Positions 16,719 through 25,648 of a stretch of 64,000 nt of DNA are shown in pieces. Both the position numbers and the translations under genes were made by a program. Location of the stretch: the NCBI GenBank assembly GCA_051004015.1, contig JBPCKT010000063.1, forward strand, positions 127,058-191,057. The letters are read 5' to 3'. The stretch comes from SXOA01 sp051004015. Lineage in GTDB: Bacteria > Planctomycetota > Planctomycetia > Pirellulales > Pirellulaceae. Below the pieces are notes generated by a model. That model worked only from the letters and a program-made list of their open reading frames with translations. It was not told the origin of the DNA and searched no databases. Numbering within the stretch: position 1 is the first letter of the stretch; each line of letters begins with the position of its first letter.

Positions 16719-17777
16719 ATGCTGCCGATGTTCGAACCATTAGCTCAAGCCGGCGGCCTTGCAACAGGGATTGCGGTCGTCATCGCCTTTCTGCTGATTC
16801 TCCTGGTCATCGCAAGCGTCGTCCTTGCGCAATATTTTCGCTATTGGATGCAATCCTTCCTGACGGGAGCCGGCATCACTCTGTGGGACCTGATCGGGAT
16901 GACGTTTCGCAAAGTGAACATCGGGGTCATTGTCAAATCCAAGATCATTGCGGTACAGGCGGGTCTCAATGATCCGGAAATCACGAGCCAGGCGCTCGAG
17001 GCGCACTTCCTCGCCAATGGTAATGTGCCGCTGGTGATTCAAGCTTTGGTGGCGGCCAAGAAAGCCAAGTCCATACAGCTCTCGTTTCGAGAGGCGACCG
17101 CCATCGATCTTGCCGGCCGCAACGTCTTGGAAGCGGTGCAAACGAGCGTCTATCCGAAGGTCATTGATTGTCCGCCGAAGGGGCGCGGAGTGTCGATGTT
17201 GGAGGCTGTCGCTCGGAACGGAATTCAAGTGAAGGCCAAGGTTCGCGTGACCGTGCGGGCGAATTTACAGAAACTCATCGGCGGTGCCGGCGAGGAAACC
17301 ATCATTGCCCGCGTTGGTGAAGGGATTGTCAGCGCCATCGGGTCAGCCGATGACCACTTATCCGTGCTCGAAAACCCAGACTACATCTCAAAAGCGGTCT
17401 TGGCGCGACGGCTCGACGCGCAAACGGCGTTTGAGATTATTTCGATTGACATCGCCGAAATGAATGTGGGGGAAAACATCGGCGCTCGCCTTCGCGCGGA
17501 TGGCGCGGATGCTGCTAGCCGGGTCGCTCGGGCCAACGCGGAGGGACGGCGGGCAATGGCCGTGGCCGCTGAACAGGAACAGCAGGCCCGCATCGAGGAA
17601 AGCCGGGCAAAACTTGTCGCGGCGGAGGCGGAAGTCCCCCAGGCTATGGCAGATGCGTTTCGGAGCGGACGCCTGCGGATTATGAACTATTACGAAATGC
17701 AGAATGTGCAGGCCGACACGGAGATGCGGGAATCCTTGGCACGGTGCTATGGCGTGGAAGCTTTGGGCCGCAAGTGA
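16719..17777 (+). CDS. floA: flotillin-like protein FloA
   Basis: A 352-residue protein with a single N-terminal membrane helix (about residues 13-35, AIVVIAFLLILLVIASVVL-like) followed by a PHB/SPFH domain and coiled-coil region. Family markers are LWDLIGMTFRKVNIGVIV, FREATAIDLAGRNVLEAV, LEAVARNGIQVKAKVRVTVR and the C-terminal repeated alanine/glutamate stretch ending EMRESLARCYG. FloA organises membrane microdomains in bacteria. The usual partner, an NfeD-family protein, is not adjacent. The ATG at 16719 is chosen over 16656 because only it leaves a compact membrane-proximal N-terminus. Confidence 0.93.
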   Translation: MLPMFEPLAQAGGLATGIAVVIAFLLILLVIASVVLAQYFRYWMQSFLTGAGITLWDLIGMTFRKVNIGVIVKSKIIAVQAGLNDPEITSQALEAHFLANGNVPLVIQALVAAKKAKSIQLSFREATAIDLAGRNVLEAVQTSVYPKVIDCPPKGRGVSMLEAVARNGIQVKAKVRVTVRANLQKLIGGAGEETIIARVGEGIVSAIGSADDHLSVLENPDYISKAVLARRLDAQTAFEIISIDIAEMNVGENIGARLRADGADAASRVARANAEGRRAMAVAAEQEQQARIEESRAKLVAAEAEVPQAMADAFRSGRLRIMNYYEMQNVQADTEMRESLARCYGVEALGRK

Positions 17778-17783
17778 TGAGAA

Positions 17784-17927
17784 GTGCCTGAAAGCGAACT
17801 GAATCTGCAAAAGGTGGCTCAAATTAGTCTTTGGGAAATCTCTCGTTCGGTCATGGCCATCGCCCTGTTGGTTCTTTGCGTAGTCGTTCTTGTGATGACG
17901 ACTCCGGCTCCCGAAGGTAAACAATGA
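17784..17927 (+). CDS. 47-residue single-pass membrane micropeptide
   Basis: A short frame begins at GTG 17784, 6 bp after the floA stop, and ends at TGA 17925-17927. The peptide has a polar N-terminus (PESELNLQKVAQISLWEI), one hydrophobic helix (MAIALLVLCVVVLVM) and a short tail. Its position between floA and the transporter gene and the clean membrane helix argue for a real gene. No strong ribosome-binding site is seen. Confidence 0.4.
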   Translation: MPESELNLQKVAQISLWEISRSVMAIALLVLCVVVLVMTTPAPEGKQ

Positions 17928-17953
17928 AATGAAACACGGCTCTTGAGAACCTT

Positions 17954-19492
17954 ATGTCGCACAAGGAAGAGTATTCCCCGCAAGTCGAACGTCGCTTGCT
18001 TGTCGCGATAGGCGCGGCCATCGTGCTGTATGCATTGGGTCTAGCGCTGGGATGGCCGCAAGCCGGCGCGGCCCTTATGAGCGGACACGACGGGCATCAG
18101 ATTGAAAAGGAATCTCATGCTCTGCCGGAGCCTCCACCAACATGGGCGGTGACGCCATTTGTGCTATTGCTGGGAGCGATTGCCGTCCTACCGCTGTTGC
18201 CCGCAACAAAGCATTGGTGGGAGAGCAATCGAAACCGATTTCTGGTGGCTGCTTCGCTTGGCCTGATCACGCTGGCCTACTACTTGGTACTCCACCGTGA
18301 GCCGATTGAGCGACACTTTTTAAGCCATGAGTTGATTCCACCAAGCGCTGGTGCCGTCAGTTGGTCGCTGCCTTGGACCATCTTCCAGAACGCCATACTG
18401 GGAGAATACGTTCCATTCATTGCGTTACTCTTCTCGCTGTACACGATTTGTGGCGGCATCCGCATCAGTGGCGACCTGCCCGCGCATCCCTTCACCAACA
18501 CCGCCTTCATTGCGATTGGCGGCCTGCTCGCCAGTTTCATCGGCACGACTGGCGCAGCGATGGTCTTGATCCGACCGTTGCTGGAAACCAACTCCGAGCG
18601 CAAACATGTCCGGCACACGGTGGTCTTCTTCATCTTTGTCGTCTGCAACTGCGGCGGCTGTTTGTTGCCGATTGGTGATCCGCCTCTGTTTCTTGGCTAT
18701 TTGCAGGGAGTCGAGTTTCTGTGGACACTTTCGCTCTGGAAAGAGTGGGCGTTCGTAAACCTGTCGCTGCTCGCCATTTACTATTGTTGGGACCAGTTCT
18801 GGGCTTACCCTCGCGAGGCCAAACGCGACATCACTGCCGATGAACGCCGCGTACGCAAATTGCAATTTCGAGGATTCTGGCTAAACATACCACTGCTCTT
18901 CGGCGTGGTGCTGGCAGTGGCGCTGTTGAGTCCCGGCAAACCCTTCCCCGGCACCCAGTGGCATCCCTGGCTATGGCTGCGAGAGATAGTGCAGCTGTTG
19001 TTGGTCGGCCTGTCGCTCTTGGCGGGGTCTCAAGTGGTTCGGCGCGACAACCGGTTTACCTATGCGGCGATTGTGGAAGTCGCCGCGCTCTTTTTCGGCA
19101 TCTTCATCTGCATGCAGCCTGCCTTACAGATTCTCGATGTGCGCGGCGCATCACTGGGGGTCGATACGCCCGCGAAGTTCTACTGGTTCACCGGCGTTCT
19201 TTCCTCAGTGCTGGACAACGCGCCGACGTATTTGGTGTTCTTTAAGGCGGCTCAAGCGCAACACGCAGAAGGGCCGAACCAGGCAGGGGTGGCCGTCGAA
19301 ATTCTCGCGGCCATCAGTTTGGGCGCGGTTTTCATGGGAGCGATGACCTACATCGGCAACGGACCAAACTTCATGGTCAAGAGCATCGCGGAGCAGTCAG
19401 GGGTAAAGATGCCGAGCTTCTTCGGCTATCTGCTCTACAGTTTGGGAGTGCTACTGCCGCTGCTGATCTTGATGCAGTGGCTCTTTCTCTAA
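17954..19492 (+). CDS. NhaD/citrate-type ion transporter (putative sodium:proton antiporter)
   Basis: A 512-residue, about 13-helix membrane protein. It has the ion-transporter superfamily hallmarks: a helix pair with TTGAAMVLIRPLL near residue 200, CNCGGCLLPIGDPPLFLGYLQG, SSVLDNAPTYLVFF in the C half and MTYIGNGPNFMVKSIAEQSG. These match putative NhaD-type or citrate transporters annotated as sodium:proton antiporters. The histidine-rich loop GHDGHQIEKESH near residue 45 is unusual. It closes the plus-strand group that starts with the VapD-like gene. The transported ion is not established. Confidence 0.85.
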   Translation: MSHKEEYSPQVERRLLVAIGAAIVLYALGLALGWPQAGAALMSGHDGHQIEKESHALPEPPPTWAVTPFVLLLGAIAVLPLLPATKHWWESNRNRFLVAASLGLITLAYYLVLHREPIERHFLSHELIPPSAGAVSWSLPWTIFQNAILGEYVPFIALLFSLYTICGGIRISGDLPAHPFTNTAFIAIGGLLASFIGTTGAAMVLIRPLLETNSERKHVRHTVVFFIFVVCNCGGCLLPIGDPPLFLGYLQGVEFLWTLSLWKEWAFVNLSLLAIYYCWDQFWAYPREAKRDITADERRVRKLQFRGFWLNIPLLFGVVLAVALLSPGKPFPGTQWHPWLWLREIVQLLLVGLSLLAGSQVVRRDNRFTYAAIVEVAALFFGIFICMQPALQILDVRGASLGVDTPAKFYWFTGVLSSVLDNAPTYLVFFKAAQAQHAEGPNQAGVAVEILAAISLGAVFMGAMTYIGNGPNFMVKSIAEQSGVKMPSFFGYLLYSLGVLLPLLILMQWLFL

Positions 19493-19682
19493 CTTTCGTT
19501 CGCAATGAACGCTGTAACTCAACAATGGGGCGATGCCAGGACGAATGGGTATGCCCGGTATGGGAAGAATGGGACCACCAATGAGCTCAAAGCCCTGTTG
19601 GCTCGGCGGTCGTACCCACCCTGTCCCCTTTGTTCTCCCCTGGCCTGACCTAGCGCGCACCGTTGGGGCGAAGATGGGGCGG

Positions 19683-19710
19683 TTCTGGGCAGGCTGGAAG
19701 CCTACCCCAC
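19683..19710. repeat. 28-bp dispersed repeat, copy shared with the uracil-DNA glycosylase gene
   Basis: The 28 bases here are the exact reverse complement of 33877-33904, which lies inside a coding sequence. The core GTAGGCTTCCAGCCTGCCC is partly self-complementary. No gene covers this copy. Confidence 0.85.
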
Positions 19711-19965
19711 CGAAAGTACTAGACACTTAGGCAGAAGTGCCATTTTGTATAATATGGGAACAAGGGGCGGAGCTCCGCGCGAGGACTAGGGAGGGTGAGG
19801 TCTTTGACATCCTGGTTGTGAGGGTAAGACGAGAGTTTTCAGTGTTCGGTTTTCAGTTTTCAGTGGGGACGGGCGAATCGCGCCCGAGGGGCTTTGAAAA
19901 AGAAGTTATCAGTGCCGGAAGTTTTGGTGAATCAAAATCGACTGAAAAGAGGGTGATGAATCAAG

Positions 19966-20039
19966 ACTTACGGCGAGGGCCCTGGGTGGAACATGCTCTC
20001 CCATAGCGAGTTCGGTTGATTCATGAAGTCGTAAGTCCC
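19966..20039. repeat. ACTTACGGCGA / TCGTAAGT inverted repeat
   Basis: Arms at 19966-19976 (ACTTACGGCGA) and 20029-20039 (TCGTAAGTCCC), flanked by GAATCA on both sides, about 50 bp apart. The same arm pair occurs in both copies of the larger repeat (20331/20394 and 51361/51424). Confidence 0.7.
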
Positions 20040-20286
20040 GCGAGAACGGAACCTTGTGAATCATGCATCAAAGCACCCGTCAGGGGGGTTATCAAGGCTC
20101 CCGCAAAGAACTGGGGATGAACCGCGGAGAACGCAGAGGGGCGCAGAGAGAGTGGGACTGGGGCGGCGTTCAGGGAAAGGTGGTCGCCCTAAGGTCGGCC
20201 CAAGACCCTTACCCCGGCCCTCCCCCCAAGGGGAGAGGGGGAAGATGCGGCGGCGAGGTTGGCAGAACTGGGCAACCGAGGCGAAG

Positions 20287-20566
20287 CGGGGATGAATAGA
20301 AAGGGGCTGTTTCGAATGGTTTATTCAGGGACTTACGGCGAGTGTGAATAGCGCAAGTATAGGAGATACATAGTGTTGCAGAGAGTGAATATGTCGTAAG
20401 TGACTGTGTAACATGATGTCAGAAATGTGAATAAAATGGCCCCTAGCAGGGGGCGGGTGAGGTTAGGAGAACGGTGCAAAGCGGGGACGGCGAGGTGGGG
20501 AGACCTGCGCCGAAGAGGGGAGGATTAAGATTAAGATGAAGATTAAGAGTAAGAGTAGGAGTAGGA
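20287..20566 (+). repeat. dispersed repeat, copy A, with GATTAAGA-type tail
   Basis: From GGGGATGAATAG through TTATTCAGGGACTTACGGCG, GAATAGCGCAAGTA, GTGAATATGTCGTAAGTGA and AGAAATGTGAATAAAATG to a G-rich stretch, this copy matches the reverse complement of 51295-51478 with long identical runs. It ends with a GATTAAGA/GAGTAGGA word tail (20521-20566), as does copy B. It encodes no protein. An internal inverted repeat (20327-20342 with 20394-20406) could form a long stem. Confidence 0.85.
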
Positions 20567-20784
20567 GTCTTGTCCTGCCGCACATTGCCTTTCCCAGCTT
20601 TCCCCTTCGGCAAGCTTTAACGGAGGAGTTTCTGCTGTTAATGGATGCTTTGCCCCTAACTAGGGCTGCATTCGTCGCGGGAACTCTTGACATGGCCTCT
20701 TCAATGTCGATAACAAGCGAGTATCAGGCGGCAAACTGTACCGGCGGGATGCCGCAACCCATACCGGCGGAGAAGGAATTCCAA

Positions 20785-22983
20785 ATGCCTCTTATGGAAG
20801 TCCCCGCGATGCCTGAATCCAGCACGCCGATGGCGGGCGAACTCTCGGCCCAGGCGCTGTATGACAAGTGCTACGCCCTGTCTCGGAATCTCTGGTGGAC
20901 TTGGCACCCCGAAGTCACCAGCATCTTTCGGGACCTCGATCCGATCCGCTGGCGGCAACTGGACCATAATCCGGTCGCTCTCCTCCGGGAGTTCACGCCG
21001 GATCGCCTGGCCACTCGCGCCAGCGAGATGGTCATGCACAGCCGCATCAACTACGCCCATCGGCGGCTGAAGGAGTACCTGGCGAATAAGCAGACCTGGG
21101 CGGCCACGCACGCGGGCGTGCTGGGCAACAAACCGGTCGCTTACTTTTCGGCGGAATTCGGCCTGCACGAATCGATGCCGATCTACTCCGGTGGCTTGGG
21201 AGTCCTTTCCGGCGACCATGTGAAGAGCGCCAGCGGCCTGGGGGTCAACCTCGTCGGCATCGGCCTCTTCTACGATCAGGGTTACTTCAAGCAGCAGCTC
21301 GATGACGCCGGCTGGCAGACCGAAGAGAATCTTGACACCAAGGTCGAGAACCTGCCGATGGAGCCTGCCCTCTCTCCCGACGGCAAGCCGATCACGGTCC
21401 GCGTGGAGACCCGCAAGGGAGCCCTCTTCGCCAAGGTCTGGGTGATGCAGGTCGGGCGGGTCAAGCTCTACCTGCTCGATTGCAACGTGGATGGAAACAG
21501 CGACGAAGACCGCGAGCTCACCAGCCGACTCTACGGCGGCGATGAGCGGACCCGCATCCGCCAGGAGCTGATCCTGGGGGTCGGCGGCGTGAAGGCTCTG
21601 CGGGCGCTCGGCATTCGCCCCGGCGTCTACCATCTCAACGAAGGGCACAGCGCTTTTGGCCCGTTGGAAGTCATTCGCGAGCGGATGCATGACGACGGCC
21701 TGGCCTTTGGTGACGCTCTCCGCGAAGTCGCCCGCCAGACCGCTTTCACCACGCACACGCCCGTCCCCGCCGGGCACGACCGCTTCCCCGGCGAGCTGGT
21801 CGAAGAGCATCTGGGCCCGCTCCGCGACCAGCTCGGCATCAGTTACGACCAGCTCATGGGGCTGGGCCGCGTCGAGCCGCAGAACACTGCCGAGCCGTTC
21901 ACGATGACCGTGGTGGGGATGAAGATCTCCCGCCGGGCCAATGCCGTCAGCCAGTTGCACGGGCACATTTCGCGGCGGATGTGGGCCCAGCTTTGGCCCT
22001 GGAAGGTGGAAGAAGAAATCCCCATCGGCCACATCACCAACGGCGTGCATATTCCCACCTGGCTCGCCCAGCAGATGCTGCAGCTCTATGACCGGCATTT
22101 TGTCGCCAATTGGATTTACCGGATGGGTGAGCCGGAAGTCTGGCAGAGCATCCACAACGTGGACCCGGGCGAGCTGTGGGAAACGCACAACGCCCTCAAG
22201 AATCAGCTCCTGGCGTTCATCCGCCGCCGCCTCAGCCGCCAAAGCCGGCGGCGCGGGGAAAGCGACGAGGTGGTGGAGACGGCTCGCAACATTCTCGACC
22301 CGAACGTCCTGACGATCGGCTTTGGGCGGCGGTTCGCCACGTACAAGCGGGCCACGCTGCTGCTTACCAACCCCGACCGCCTGGCGGCCCTCGTCAACGA
22401 CAAGGAGCGGCCGGTGCAGTTCGTCTATGCCGGCAAGGCTCACCCCAAGGATGAACCCGGCAAGAAACTGATCCAGCAGATTGCCAGGCTGCGAAAAGAT
22501 CCGCGGTTCGCCAGCAAGATTGTGTACATCGAAGATTACGACATGAACGTCTGCCGCCACATGATCCAGGGGGTGGACGTGTGGCTGAACAACCCGCGGC
22601 GACCGCTGGAAGCTTCCGGCACGTCTGGACAAAAGACCGTGCTCAACGGCGGGCTCAACCTCTCTATCCTCGACGGCTGGTGGGCGGAAGCCTATGACGG
22701 TGCGAACGGCTTTGCCATCGGCCACGGCCAGAGCCACGCCAACGACGAAATCACCGACAAGCGGGATGCGGAAGACCTGTTCCGGGTGCTGGAGGAGCAG
22801 GTGGTTCCCATCTACTACGAGCGGGACGGGGATGGCCTGCCGCGGCAGTGGATCAAGCGGATGATGAACTCCATCAGCACGCTGGCCTGGCGGTTTTCCG
22901 CCCACCGCATGGTGATGGACTACGCCCGCCACTGCTACGTCCCCGCCGCCGGCGGGCTGAGCAGCGAGATGAGCGGGAAGTAA
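20785..22983 (+). CDS. glgP: alpha-glucan (glycogen/maltodextrin) phosphorylase
   Basis: The ATG at 20785 follows AAGGA by 7 bp, giving 732 residues. The frame extends further upstream only through the GATTAA repeat tail, so that start was rejected. The protein is of the short alpha-glucan phosphorylase type: NLWWTWHPEVTSIFRDL near the N-terminus, YFSAEFGLHESMPIYSGGLG, HLNEGHSAFGPLEV, FTTHTPVPAGHDRF, HITNGVHIPTW, and the PLP-lysine segment EASGTSGQKTVLNGG with Lys about 617. It releases glucose-1-phosphate from glycogen. It is cytosolic. No other glycogen gene adjoins it. Confidence 0.95.
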   Translation: MPLMEVPAMPESSTPMAGELSAQALYDKCYALSRNLWWTWHPEVTSIFRDLDPIRWRQLDHNPVALLREFTPDRLATRASEMVMHSRINYAHRRLKEYLANKQTWAATHAGVLGNKPVAYFSAEFGLHESMPIYSGGLGVLSGDHVKSASGLGVNLVGIGLFYDQGYFKQQLDDAGWQTEENLDTKVENLPMEPALSPDGKPITVRVETRKGALFAKVWVMQVGRVKLYLLDCNVDGNSDEDRELTSRLYGGDERTRIRQELILGVGGVKALRALGIRPGVYHLNEGHSAFGPLEVIRERMHDDGLAFGDALREVARQTAFTTHTPVPAGHDRFPGELVEEHLGPLRDQLGISYDQLMGLGRVEPQNTAEPFTMTVVGMKISRRANAVSQLHGHISRRMWAQLWPWKVEEEIPIGHITNGVHIPTWLAQQMLQLYDRHFVANWIYRMGEPEVWQSIHNVDPGELWETHNALKNQLLAFIRRRLSRQSRRRGESDEVVETARNILDPNVLTIGFGRRFATYKRATLLLTNPDRLAALVNDKERPVQFVYAGKAHPKDEPGKKLIQQIARLRKDPRFASKIVYIEDYDMNVCRHMIQGVDVWLNNPRRPLEASGTSGQKTVLNGGLNLSILDGWWAEAYDGANGFAIGHGQSHANDEITDKRDAEDLFRVLEEQVVPIYYERDGDGLPRQWIKRMMNSISTLAWRFSAHRMVMDYARHCYVPAAGGLSSEMSGK

Positions 22984-23083
22984 CAGGGTGGCATGCCCAC
23001 GGCTTTGCGTGGGCGCGGAATTGACATTGTTGCCTGGTGCTCCTTGGGGTAGCATCCCCCGCTAACCTTGCTAGCGGTGTCCC

Positions 23084-24076
23084 ATGAGCACAATCCTGGT
23101 CGAAGCGCGCAAAGACGCCAACGTGCGCCCAGCGCTCGACCTGATTGCCAAGACCTGCCGCGGTTTGGGGCACGACGTGTTCCGCTGGCGCGGGCCACTG
23201 TCGGGCCGGGTTCCTTATTGGCGGCATCCGTTTGATTGCGACCTGGCCATCCTCTTCAATGGCACGCACGTCAAGTATTGTCCGGCGCTCGCGCGCCTGA
23301 AGCAGATTGGGGCGAAGTTGTTGTTCGTGGAGCTCGGCTGGTATCCCCAAAAGGGAACGGTACAGATCGACCGGGCGGGAATCAACGCCCGCGCGAGTTG
23401 GGCCGGCGAGCCGCTGACGGTTGATGGGACTAGGCCTTTGAAAGTCCGCACGGCGGGCGACCTGCTGGTGCTGATGCAACTGGATAGCGACACGCAGATT
23501 ACCGAGTTGTCTCCGTGGTTCGCCAACATGCGGGGGTTTGTGACGCACGTCTGCCGCCACTCGGCCCTGCCGGTGCGAGTGCGGGCCCATCCACTCGCGC
23601 CCCCGGCTGCCGAGCTTGTTCGAGAAGTAGAGCAGCTCGGAGCGACATGGGACCACTCGGCATCTCTCGCGGATGCGCTCGCCGGGTGCAAAGCCGTCGC
23701 CTGCATCAACTCTTCCAGCGGAATTGATGCGCTTGCGCGGCGGCTGCCGGTGCTGTGCTACGGCTTGGCCATCTATCGCCACTTGGGAGCGGTCTATTGC
23801 CTGACAGGCTGCGAACAGGAAACCCGCCTCGCCACCGAGCAACTCGCTACCGGCAACTGCCCCCTGTTCGAAGAACGCAGCGATGCGGCCGCGATGCGAG
23901 CCCTCGACCATCAGTGGTCATTCCACGAAATCTCACAGCGGCTGCCGCCGATGATTGAGGCGCAACTCCCCTCCCCCGCAACTCGCGCTGCCCGCAAGTT
24001 TGGAATCGTTCCGACGCTGCTGCGTTTCGTCCGCGACTTGCCTGAACATCTCCTTGCCCGCCGCCAGGCTGCCTGA
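23084..24076 (+). CDS. capsule-type glycosyltransferase/export-like protein
   Basis: A 330-residue protein with a Rossmann-like layout. The segment AGCKAVACINSSSGIDALARRLPVLCYG resembles the nucleotide-sugar-binding half of KpsC/KpsS-type capsule polysaccharide proteins (SSSGI/NSTVG pattern). HPLAPPAAELV fits the same group. The match is by motif only. It is followed 7 bp later by a methyltransferase and then a sulfotransferase, which points to building or decorating a surface polysaccharide. Confidence 0.6.
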   Translation: MSTILVEARKDANVRPALDLIAKTCRGLGHDVFRWRGPLSGRVPYWRHPFDCDLAILFNGTHVKYCPALARLKQIGAKLLFVELGWYPQKGTVQIDRAGINARASWAGEPLTVDGTRPLKVRTAGDLLVLMQLDSDTQITELSPWFANMRGFVTHVCRHSALPVRVRAHPLAPPAAELVREVEQLGATWDHSASLADALAGCKAVACINSSSGIDALARRLPVLCYGLAIYRHLGAVYCLTGCEQETRLATEQLATGNCPLFEERSDAAAMRALDHQWSFHEISQRLPPMIEAQLPSPATRAARKFGIVPTLLRFVRDLPEHLLARRQAA

Positions 24077-24083
24077 CTATCCG

Positions 24084-24797
24084 ATGACCAACAAACCCCT
24101 GCTCGCCGAAGAAACCCTGGACAAGCTGCTCCAGTCGTATAGCTTCGAATCCGTGCTGGACGTCGGTTGCGGCACCGGCCGCCACTCGCGACTGTTCCAG
24201 CAGGCGGGCAAACAAGTGACGGCGATCGACATCTATCCCGGCCTCGAAGATGCCGTCAAGGCGGACTACCTGCGGCACGAATTCGCCGCTCCGTTCGACT
24301 GCGTGTGGGTCTCGCACGTCCTGGAGCATCAGCTCAACGTCAACCAATTCCTCACCAAGGTCTTTCGCGATCTCAAGGAAGGAGGCATCCTGGCCCTCAC
24401 CATCCCGCCCCTGAAGCACGAGATTGTCGGCGGCCATGTCACCCTCTGGAATGCCGGCCTGCTGCTGTACAACCTGATCCTCGCGGGTTTCGACTGCTCC
24501 CAGGCCGCGATCAAGTGCTATGGCTACAACATCGGCGTCATCACGGCGAAGAAATCAGCCGCCATTCCTTGGAGCCAGCTCAGGTACGACACCGGGGACA
24601 TTGAGACGCTGGCCCCGTTTTTTCCCAACGTCGATGGGATGCAGTGGGCCCAGTCCTTTAACGGGCGGATCAAGCAGCTTAATTGGGACCGGCCCGGCAT
24701 CGAGTTTCACGCTGAGCGAGGGTTCAAGCCCTGGCTGCGCCGCTTAATGGGACGCGATCACGCCAGGCCAATACGACACCGTTCTCAAGCCGCTTGA
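24084..24797 (+). CDS. SAM-dependent class I methyltransferase
   Basis: The ATG at 24084 gives 237 residues. Motif I is VLDVGCGTGRHSRLFQQ near residue 25, then VTAIDIYP (acidic ribose-binding residue), FDCVWVSHVLEHQ and LKEGGILALTIPP, the standard Methyltransf_11-like series. It lies 7 bp after the capsule-type gene and 21 bp before the sulfotransferase, so the three are probably one operon. Substrate is inferred to be a glycan or a glycan precursor. Confidence 0.85.
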   Translation: MTNKPLLAEETLDKLLQSYSFESVLDVGCGTGRHSRLFQQAGKQVTAIDIYPGLEDAVKADYLRHEFAAPFDCVWVSHVLEHQLNVNQFLTKVFRDLKEGGILALTIPPLKHEIVGGHVTLWNAGLLLYNLILAGFDCSQAAIKCYGYNIGVITAKKSAAIPWSQLRYDTGDIETLAPFFPNVDGMQWAQSFNGRIKQLNWDRPGIEFHAERGFKPWLRRLMGRDHARPIRHRSQAA

Positions 24798-24818
24798 TGC
24801 TTGAAGAGAAAAGATTCC

Positions 24819-25646
24819 ATGCGCTTGCCCGAAAAGCATTTCATCGTGTCCGAGCAATTCCACTTTCTCTACATCCCCCTTGAGAAGGTCGCCTGTTCCG
24901 CGATCAAATCCTGGGTGATCGAGCTGGCTGAAGGACGAGGGGCGGCGCACGGCATTGACCCCAACGCGCACATCCGCGCCCGCTATGAACTGCAGGCCCA
25001 GTCCGCCGAGGTGCAGCGCCGCTTGCTGAGTGACAAGCGACTGTTTCGCTTTGCCTTTGTCCGCAACCCCTGGGACCGGCTGGTTTCCGGCTTTCTAAAC
25101 AAGTTTGTGCCGTGGAAGTCTCCCGCCCAAAAGTTCGCGGAGGAACATTCCCGTCGGCTGCGCTGGAGCCGCGCAGTCAACCGGCTTTCCGCGGGTTGGC
25201 TCTGTTCGTCGGGCAAAGCATCGTCCGAGCGCTGGCGAGAAGAGCTTACCTTCCGGCAATTCGTGGCTGAATTGCGACAGCGGAATCCCCGCAAATTTGA
25301 TTTGCACTGGCGGCCGCAGTATCTGTTTTTCGGCCCGCAGACGCTCGATTTTCTGGGACGCTTCGAGCATCTCGCCGATGACTTCCGCACGCTATGCCAG
25401 AAGCTGAACGTCTCGGGGGACCTGCCGGAGGCGAACAAGACTCGGAGAGACTCCGCCGTCCACCGAAATCTGGCGGACGCACCTTTGGCCGAGCTACGCT
25501 CGTTGGCCGGCTTTCCAGGTTACTCCTGGTTCTACACGCCCGACCTCGCGGAGCAGGTGGCGGAGCTCTATGCGGAAGACATTCAGCGGTTCGGATATGA
25601 GTCCAAACGGCCGGGGCTCAATCTGGAGACGGCTCGGGCGGCTTGA
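24819..25646 (+). CDS. PAPS-dependent sulfotransferase
   Basis: A 275-residue enzyme of the carbohydrate sulfotransferase type. IPLEKVACSAIKSW is the 5'-phosphosulfate loop and FAFVRNPWDRLVSGFLNKF the 3'-phosphate motif that binds PAPS. FEHLADDFRTLCQKL and YTPDLAEQVAELYAEDI are typical C-terminal elements. It transfers sulfate to hydroxyls of a polysaccharide or glycolipid. The ATG at 24819 is preferred to the TTG at 24801. It is the last gene of the polysaccharide cassette. Confidence 0.88.
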   Translation: MRLPEKHFIVSEQFHFLYIPLEKVACSAIKSWVIELAEGRGAAHGIDPNAHIRARYELQAQSAEVQRRLLSDKRLFRFAFVRNPWDRLVSGFLNKFVPWKSPAQKFAEEHSRRLRWSRAVNRLSAGWLCSSGKASSERWREELTFRQFVAELRQRNPRKFDLHWRPQYLFFGPQTLDFLGRFEHLADDFRTLCQKLNVSGDLPEANKTRRDSAVHRNLADAPLAELRSLAGFPGYSWFYTPDLAEQVAELYAEDIQRFGYESKRPGLNLETARAA

Positions 25647-25648
25647 GG

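Larger units (their letters stand above)
19493..20784. other. 1.3-kb repeat-rich non-coding region
   Basis: Nothing here looks coding. It holds, in order, the 28-bp repeat (19683-19710), a TTTTCAGT word tract (about 19834-19865), an ACTTACG inverted repeat (19966-20039), a word tract of the CGCAGAGG/GCGCAGAGA type (about 20116-20150), a GGGAGAGG-type element (about 20205-20245) and the large repeat copy A with its GATTAA tail (20287-20566). The glucan phosphorylase promoter must lie toward the right end. Confidence 0.7.

Noticed and set aside
20701..23055. Long minus-strand frame opposite the glucan phosphorylase gene
   Set aside because: Shadow of glgP, which has a full set of family motifs and a ribosome-binding site.
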